Source of the DNA: Metallyticus violacea
Taxonomy: Eukaryota; Arthropoda; Insecta; Mantodea; Metallyticidae
Length of the DNA: 64,000 nt
Direction of reading: 5' to 3'
NCBI GenBank assembly: GCA_030762175.1
Contig: CM060841.1
Coordinates: forward strand, 7,998,501-8,062,500
In this document: positions 59,405-64,000 of the stretch, one piece after another
How the letters are laid out: every line of letters starts with the position of its first letter
How positions within the stretch are numbered: position 1 is the stretch's first letter
The notes under the pieces: model-generated
Told to the model about the DNA's origin: nothing
Seen by the model: only the letters and a program-made list of their open reading frames with translations
Database searches by the model: none
Program-made: the position numbers and the translations under genes

Positions 59405-59820
59405 TGGTCAGTGATGCATCCTCAGAAATTATATAGTAGAGGTATAGAGTTGGCTACACTTATTACAAGACAAATGCCCTTCATGTGATATAACGAATTT
59501 GACATTTTTTAATATAATTTCACTCCGTAATCCGACTGTGATTGGTCAAAATCAAAAATTTTGTTTCGTTTCATTGGTCGATTTTAAGATGACGTCACAT
59601 GAGAGAAATAGTCACTATAAACTTATATTAGATTTTTTTTTTTTAGTAGCATTTCATATTATTAAAATTTATCTTTTTTATTTACAAAAGTTGTTAAACT
59701 GTGCGTCATTCGCTCGAAGACAATGCCTTACTTGATACAAAATTTTATGAATCATGCTTAAAAGCGTAGCTTTTGAAATGCTTATAAATGGGGGTTAGCG
59801 AAGTCAAGTGCTGTAATCAC
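59405..59820. other. AT-rich spacer
   Basis: Nothing recognised; one 78-codon ORF without motif. Confidence 0.4.
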
Positions 59821-59825
59821 CTTGT

Positions 59826-60110
59826 CTCAATATATTTTCTTGTACTGTTGCTCCTTCAAGCTGAAACTACATTCTGTGCCCGTTATAAGTAGCAGTTCAT
59901 ATAAAAATGCAATGCTATCAAGCATGTTGCCGAAGGTGAGTTGGTTAGGAAGGTGCGCAATTCTATTGCATAGAATACCGCACCATCCCAATAAACTTAA
60001 AGCATCAGGGTCATTGGAGACACTCGTCCATTGCGGGATTGGGGTATTGCATGTTGCATTTGGTAATGGGCATGGACAACCTGGAAGATAACACATTCTC
60101 TCTAAACACG
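59826..60110 (-). pseudogene. mariner-like transposase, middle part (downstream of the SINE-A insertion)
   Basis: The minus-strand frame is open for 89 codons and contains LGWCGILCNRIAHLPNQL and GNMLDSIAFLYELL, fitting the family block 'VWCGI..NRI.GP......L....Y..FL...L' between the first and second catalytic Asp. It continues in order from the segment at 60467-60740, so both are halves of one gene separated by SINE-A copy 9. Confidence 0.55.
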
Positions 60111-60164
60111 ACCGTCTATAGAATGTTTGTATCTCATGTGTTCATTGACTGATCCTTATGTATC

Positions 60165-60466
60165 GGTCCTGGTGGTGTAGCGGTAGCGGTAATTGCCTGC
60201 TAAACCCACGATCGCGGGTTCAAACACGGCAAGGATTGATGCATTTTTTCCGGGCGTAAAAATCCTAAGTATGGCTTCCTTCGGAGGGGAAGTAAAGTCG
60301 CGGGTCCCGTGTCGTACATTTACGCATGTAAAAGAACCTCAAGCCTGAAAGAAGAGGCCTCTGAGCAAAATTCACACACACCCTGAATGAATGAGACGCT
60401 GATGACCTGAGATATTAAACAGCGTCCATAAATAAATCAAATCGAAAAAAAAAAAAAAAAAAAAAA
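60165..60466 (+). mobile_element. SINE-A copy 9, inserted into a transposase remnant
   Basis: Full-length plus-strand copy with a duplicated GGTAGC in the head (GCGGTAGCGGTAATTG), complete body apart from a gap after AAAATTC, altered hairpin (AGACGCT...CAGCGTCC) and a 22-bp A tail. No clear target-site duplication. It separates two parts of a minus-strand mariner-like gene, which dates the SINE after the transposon. Confidence 0.92.
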
Positions 60467-60740
60467 CTCTTAGGTTCCCGATTTTGTTGTGTTCCTTTGC
60501 AGTAAATAAGAACGAAAATGTGCTGACTTCAGTATAAGATATCCCTGGGTGTTCGTAAAAATAATCCACGATTTACGACTGGACAAATGTGTGCATTTCT
60601 GTAGAATGCAAAGTCAATATTCCACTCTCTCTGGCCATTAGCGAACTGATCTGGATAAATGTAACTTTGGCACTCACGTGGACTAGGTAATCTTCATTGG
60701 TGACTGATTTAGGTCGACCACTTTGTATGGGTAAGATCTG
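60467..60740 (-). pseudogene. mariner-like transposase, N-terminal to first catalytic region
   Basis: One minus-strand frame reads SGRPKSVTNEDYLVHVSAKV, ISSLMARESG, a stop, then YFYEHPGISYTEVSTFSFLF and TAKEHNKIGNLR up to the SINE's A tail. 'SGRP.SVT' is the linker after the first HTH, and the YTEVSTF...HN segment corresponds to 'LF(T/S)DE(A/S)TF......NRHN' around the first catalytic Asp; here Asp is Glu and the family's Glu is Val. One stop and the altered site make it inactive. Confidence 0.6.
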
Positions 60741-60754
60741 AATCTTTCACTGTG

Positions 60755-61085
60755 CTAATAACTAATTGTGGATTCATGGGAGACAAACTATGAATGTCCT
60801 TATTAGCAGGTTCGAGCTTTCGGCCAAGTTATGGCCACCTTCAGGAACAACGAGAAAGTTAAATTATTCAACAATTTCATGGGATAGCCTGGAAATATCA
60901 GGATGCCCGCAATTTAATTCTTCAGCAGCCTCTTGTGGCGATCTCCAGAAAGAGGTACAAACTCTACACATTTTTTAGGCGTAAGCTTATTGCTGAACTG
61001 CAATTATTATCCTTTGACAAGTGATTTCAGACATACTTTATGTGATATGTGCAACTTAAGAGACTAGCTTCCTTAATGGCAACTC
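60755..61085. other. unassigned, possibly upstream part of the same remnant
   Basis: A minus-strand frame (about 60975-60780) reads FWRSPQEAAEELNCGHPDIS and continues with one stop. I do not recognise it. Confidence 0.2.
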
Positions 61086-61087
61086 AT

Positions 61088-61411
61088 TTATATTTTAAAA
61101 TGCATAGGTGGTACATTATTCACCCTTTTATTTAGGAGGTGTAAAGCACTGTATTCACTCACATATAACTTAGATATATTTAATAACGGGTCATAAATGT
61201 TTTCCTCCGCGCCCGGGTGGTATGCGCCGCACAGAAGAAAGTTGGTACTGTTACTTTTCTCGCATTCTATCCTTCGAAACCATTTTTTCGCAGGTAAACT
61301 GCCCCGTTGCTGAGGGTTAGAGCTCGAAGTTCTGCTTTCCTTGCTGGTTGTTAACTGAAAACAATAAATAAATGCATGGCGTTCAGTACTGCCACCCGTA
61401 TTAGTTTCCAT
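61088..61411 (-). other. 107-codon ORF of unknown nature
   Basis: Open from 61411 to 61088. The middle, WFRRIECEKSNSTNFLLCGA then YHPGAEEN, faintly resembles the 'W..I......LLC..YRPP' part of LINE endonuclease domains, but no catalytic residues can be placed. No start context or neighbouring exon. Treat as unknown. Confidence 0.2.
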
Positions 61412-61419
61412 AATGGGAT

Positions 61420-62700
61420 TTGGGCCTCACAGAAGATGCCGAGTGACTTTTCGATGACCCGTAATAAAGCAGAAAAATAACCTGAACATATGAATATTTT
61501 TGTGGAATTATAAGCTTATTTTGTACTATAATGATAAAGAGCTTTAGTAGCGGTGTGCAAGATGAGCTTCATGTGTTCATTTTTCACACCTTTGATAGAG
61601 GAAAGAGGTATTGTGCCTTCTAATGCAGTTGCTGTATTTTACACGTCTCAGCTTTGCCTTCAGTTGAAGATGCGCAAAGTTCCCTTATTTGTTCTGACTT
61701 CGAATTTTAAGAGGACTATCTGTAATGCAAAATTTTAAGGCTCAAGAGTTTATTTCATAAATTTTATTTGATGGAACGCGATATCTTAAACCTTACACTA
61801 ATACGTGAAACGTAACCTTAAAATGGAAATTTATGCATTTAACTATAATTCAGGTTGAAATTCTCAATTACAAAGAAGCAAATTAGAGCTGACCTGTTTT
61901 TAATTGCATAAGCAGATCAGATTATTACGGGCAGAAATGTGAATTTCCTTCCTTTTACAGTTCACTTCTCAGGTGCTTTGAGAACGCACAACTTTGCCAA
62001 AGTGCTTTCTGTTCATTTCTGTGTACTACAACAGATGGCAGATTCGCTCATTTCCTGGCTATTTATGCTACTTTTCCTCAATTCTTCATTTACCACAAAC
62101 TTAGTGAAATAAACATGCATTTTGAAAGCAAACGCTTGTCTCACTGGTAATTACATATTAGAATTCACCCGGTTGAATAGGAAGAGGGAATTCGGCTTGT
62201 TGAATATTAAGGCGGGTGCGACGCCTCTCTGTCCTTAATTATTGACACGTTTTATGCATCAGCGCACGCTTTCTACGCGAAACTGAGGACAACAATAATA
62301 GCAACAGGCGTCGCAGGGTTTGACAACGAGGATCGTCTGTTGCGGTTTCTGTCCTGCGAGCCAAATATGCAGTGACAGCTAAAATAGAGGTCGTTTTATC
62401 ACATTGTCTGCCGGAAAAAAAAAAGTTTCAAAGAGGGGATTTAGTAGGGAAGAAGAAACGTGTAGAATGTGCTCAAACATACTGTGCGCGCTTATATGTC
62501 ATTTTAAACCACGTGCTCAAAAGTTAAAAAGTATCCCTACGAGATTTAGTTGTATAAATGATGACGGTAAAGAATCCAACATATTTTTATAAATAAGGTA
62601 AAGAAAGAGACACATGACATGCATTTTCTTGTAATTCACGAAGTATTCACTTTATTTTGACATTACACAAGGTTTTTTTCCATGCAGTCTCTAACTTCTG
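61420..62700. other. no recognisable gene
   Basis: AT-rich; ORFs up to 62 codons without motif. Confidence 0.5.
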
Positions 62701-62705
62701 AATGT

Positions 62706-62760
62706 CGTAACCGAGCGGGGTAACGCTATGAAAGTCCCTGGTTCAGATCCCTTAAAGACG
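62706..62760 (+). repeat. tRNA-like fragment, possible SINE head
   Basis: CGTAACCGAGCGGGGTAACG is A-box-like and CCTGGTTCAGATCCC is B-box-like, at roughly tRNA spacing. Not a functional tRNA (no acceptor stem pairing seen). Single copy in the window. Confidence 0.4.
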
Positions 62761-62769
62761 GATTTTCGC

Positions 62770-63415
62770 TCTCCCATATTTTCATTTCATTGTAATACTT
62801 GGTTTTGTACAGAGTGGAAAATGAAAGGCGAGTTGAATTGGTGCTGTGTGTGACATTACGGTGGCTTGCGCTTTGAAAGTTTTTCCCCGGCTTTCTAGTG
62901 TGGAAGCAGCCATTCTGAGGAGCTTCGGTCTCGAGGTGCTCTATCTGCAAACTGTGTTAAGGACCCCGAATACGTTCATGTTTCACTGTCCCTGGATCCT
63001 GTCCCACCGGTGTCTCTCTCATCTCAACAAATTGAAACCATAAACTTGGTAGACCAATTCGAAGTGTTGATTTGGGTCAAACTGTGGTTTCAAAACATAA
63101 CAAGTTTATAAAGCTTCTGCAATTAATGTTGTATGTTTGTTTAAATAGCTGCAGTATTATAATTCTTTTATTGCATTCTCTTTCACTCTTTCTGTTGTGT
63201 TTGTGCAGCCATGCAACCACATAGAGGGTTAACTCTACAAGGGTTCTTCAATAAAGAGTCATAGTTTTTACCATCATAATTTCTAGCGCTAAGTTTTTAC
63301 TTTACAGTATGTTGTTAACTTAATGTGTAATATACACACAATACTTTTTCACTGTTGTCAACTCCGGTACCCCCTATGAAAAGTGCAAGTAGAGATATCT
63401 TCAGTTCCGCCTACA
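62770..63415. other. no recognisable gene
   Basis: Nothing recognised. GGGTTCTTCAATAAAGAGTC near 63241 may belong to the terminus of the mariner remnant that follows, but this is unproven. Confidence 0.4.
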
Positions 63416-63420
63416 GCAAA

Positions 63421-63812
63421 ATGGAAGTGACACGAGACAAACAATAAATTGCTCTGAAATTCTGCTTTTGTCTCAACAACTCTTCAATTGAAGGCAATGC
63501 CAGGCTACAGGAGGTTTATGGATGTTTCTTTCGAGCACATTTCGAAGATAGTTTTAAATGTTTAAAGCGGGAGATGGAGGGAATGTTACAGTACTCTCAT
63601 TTTTCGATATTCAAGGAATGGTTTACCGGCATGTTGCACCAGCACACACAACTGTAACTGGGCAATGCTATAGAGATGTTCTGAAAACTCTGCAAGGTCA
63701 TATTTCCATCTGTATACTGCACGACCGCACATTGCAAGTGTTGTTGCTGAACACTGTCACATGCACTGCTGAAGGGAGTAGCAAATTAACATGTTCGGAA
63801 ATTGATACATAA
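63421..63812 (+). pseudogene. mariner transposase, N-terminal piece joined to middle catalytic piece
   Basis: From ATG at 63421 the frame reads MEVTRDKQ, a stop, then IALKFCFCLNNSSIEGNARL and QEVYG, matching the mariner N-terminal HTH ('IKFC.KL.KS..ET...LQ.AYG'). The gene then passes by deletion and frameshift into an 84-codon open part (63558-63812): NVTVLSFFDIQGMVYRHVAP and HTTVTGQCYRDVLKTLQGHI, the family's 'K.M..VFFD..GIVH.EFVP.G.TV....Y..VL..L' block, followed by ILHD near the second catalytic Asp. The first Asp region is deleted and the C-terminus is absent. Confidence 0.75.
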
Positions 63813-64000
63813 CAAGTTAAATTATTTGGTTTCACGGAGTTTGTCTTGCCTTAACTTTATCGCTTTAGAAAATTCCAGACGTTTAAAGACATAGCGGTCA
63901 ATGACTTCAGAGTCGTATTTATAGTGGCATTAGCCTTTGCCTAGTAACAAGCAAAATTATGCTGAGCTTGAACCTGTCACGCGGTGTGAAAGTTTAAACA

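Noticed and set aside
1..64000. Bacterial-type operons, ribosome-binding sites and terminators
   Set aside because: The window is clearly eukaryotic (SINEs, mariner, microsatellites), so such signals would be meaningless here.

Overview
This 64 kb window looks like repeat-rich nuclear DNA of an arthropod, most likely an insect, and is probably intergenic or intronic. I find no host protein-coding gene, rRNA gene or functional tRNA gene. The longest open frames are either translations of a (GAAA)n microsatellite, read-throughs of SINE copies, or decayed transposase. The DNA is AT-rich, with many mononucleotide runs and trinucleotide arrays. The insect call is an inference from the type of remnants (several mariner and Tc1 families, SINEs with tRNA-like heads, a Penelope-like fragment) and fits a large hemimetabolous genome such as a cockroach, termite or orthopteroid. 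The species cannot be fixed from sequence alone.

The strongest signal is two tRNA-derived SINE families, named here for convenience. SINE-A (about 280 bp, head GGTCCTGGTGGTGTAGTGG, 3' end with a GGACGCT/AGCGTCC hairpin and a TAAATAAA-type tail) has nine clear copies and one divergent copy: 3534, 7746, 9335, 16919, 17228, 24158, 26688, 37893 (divergent), 42571 and 60165. SINE-B (about 280 bp, tRNA-Ser/Leu-like head) lies at 6083/6297 (inverted pair), 26101, 41085 (split), 42243, 43727 (3' end only), 50343 and 51835. Target-site duplications can be read for many copies. Single tRNA-like heads or minor families lie near 30155, 43193, 45165/51405 (same family, opposite strands), 46795 and 62706.

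DNA-transposon remains are the second layer. They include a mariner C-terminal fragment at the left edge, an internally deleted element at 290-738 whose terminal region recurs at 59107-59400, mariner pieces at 2650, 10548, 18960, 31230, 31676, 56047, 59826-60740 (split by a SINE-A) and 63421, a nearly complete but inactivated mariner with TIRs and TA flanks at 38813-39983, and Tc1-like pieces at 33040 and 40480. Retroelement traces are a LINE 3' zinc-knuckle region (11664-11894), a Penelope-like fragment inside a perfect 56-bp inverted repeat (15731-16116), an LTR-like promoter/poly(A) region (33350-34330, minus strand) and a GC-rich 532-bp insert flanked by a 13-bp direct repeat (48180-48737).

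Other structure: a roughly 100-bp minisatellite at 49503-49900, two unclassified dispersed repeat pairs (26415/29240 and 10337/17735), a 530-bp purine-only microsatellite at 28292-28820, and several microsatellites. No genes act together here. The window records successive, sometimes nested transposition, and I see no convincing new biological system, though the structural oddities listed as findings merit checking.
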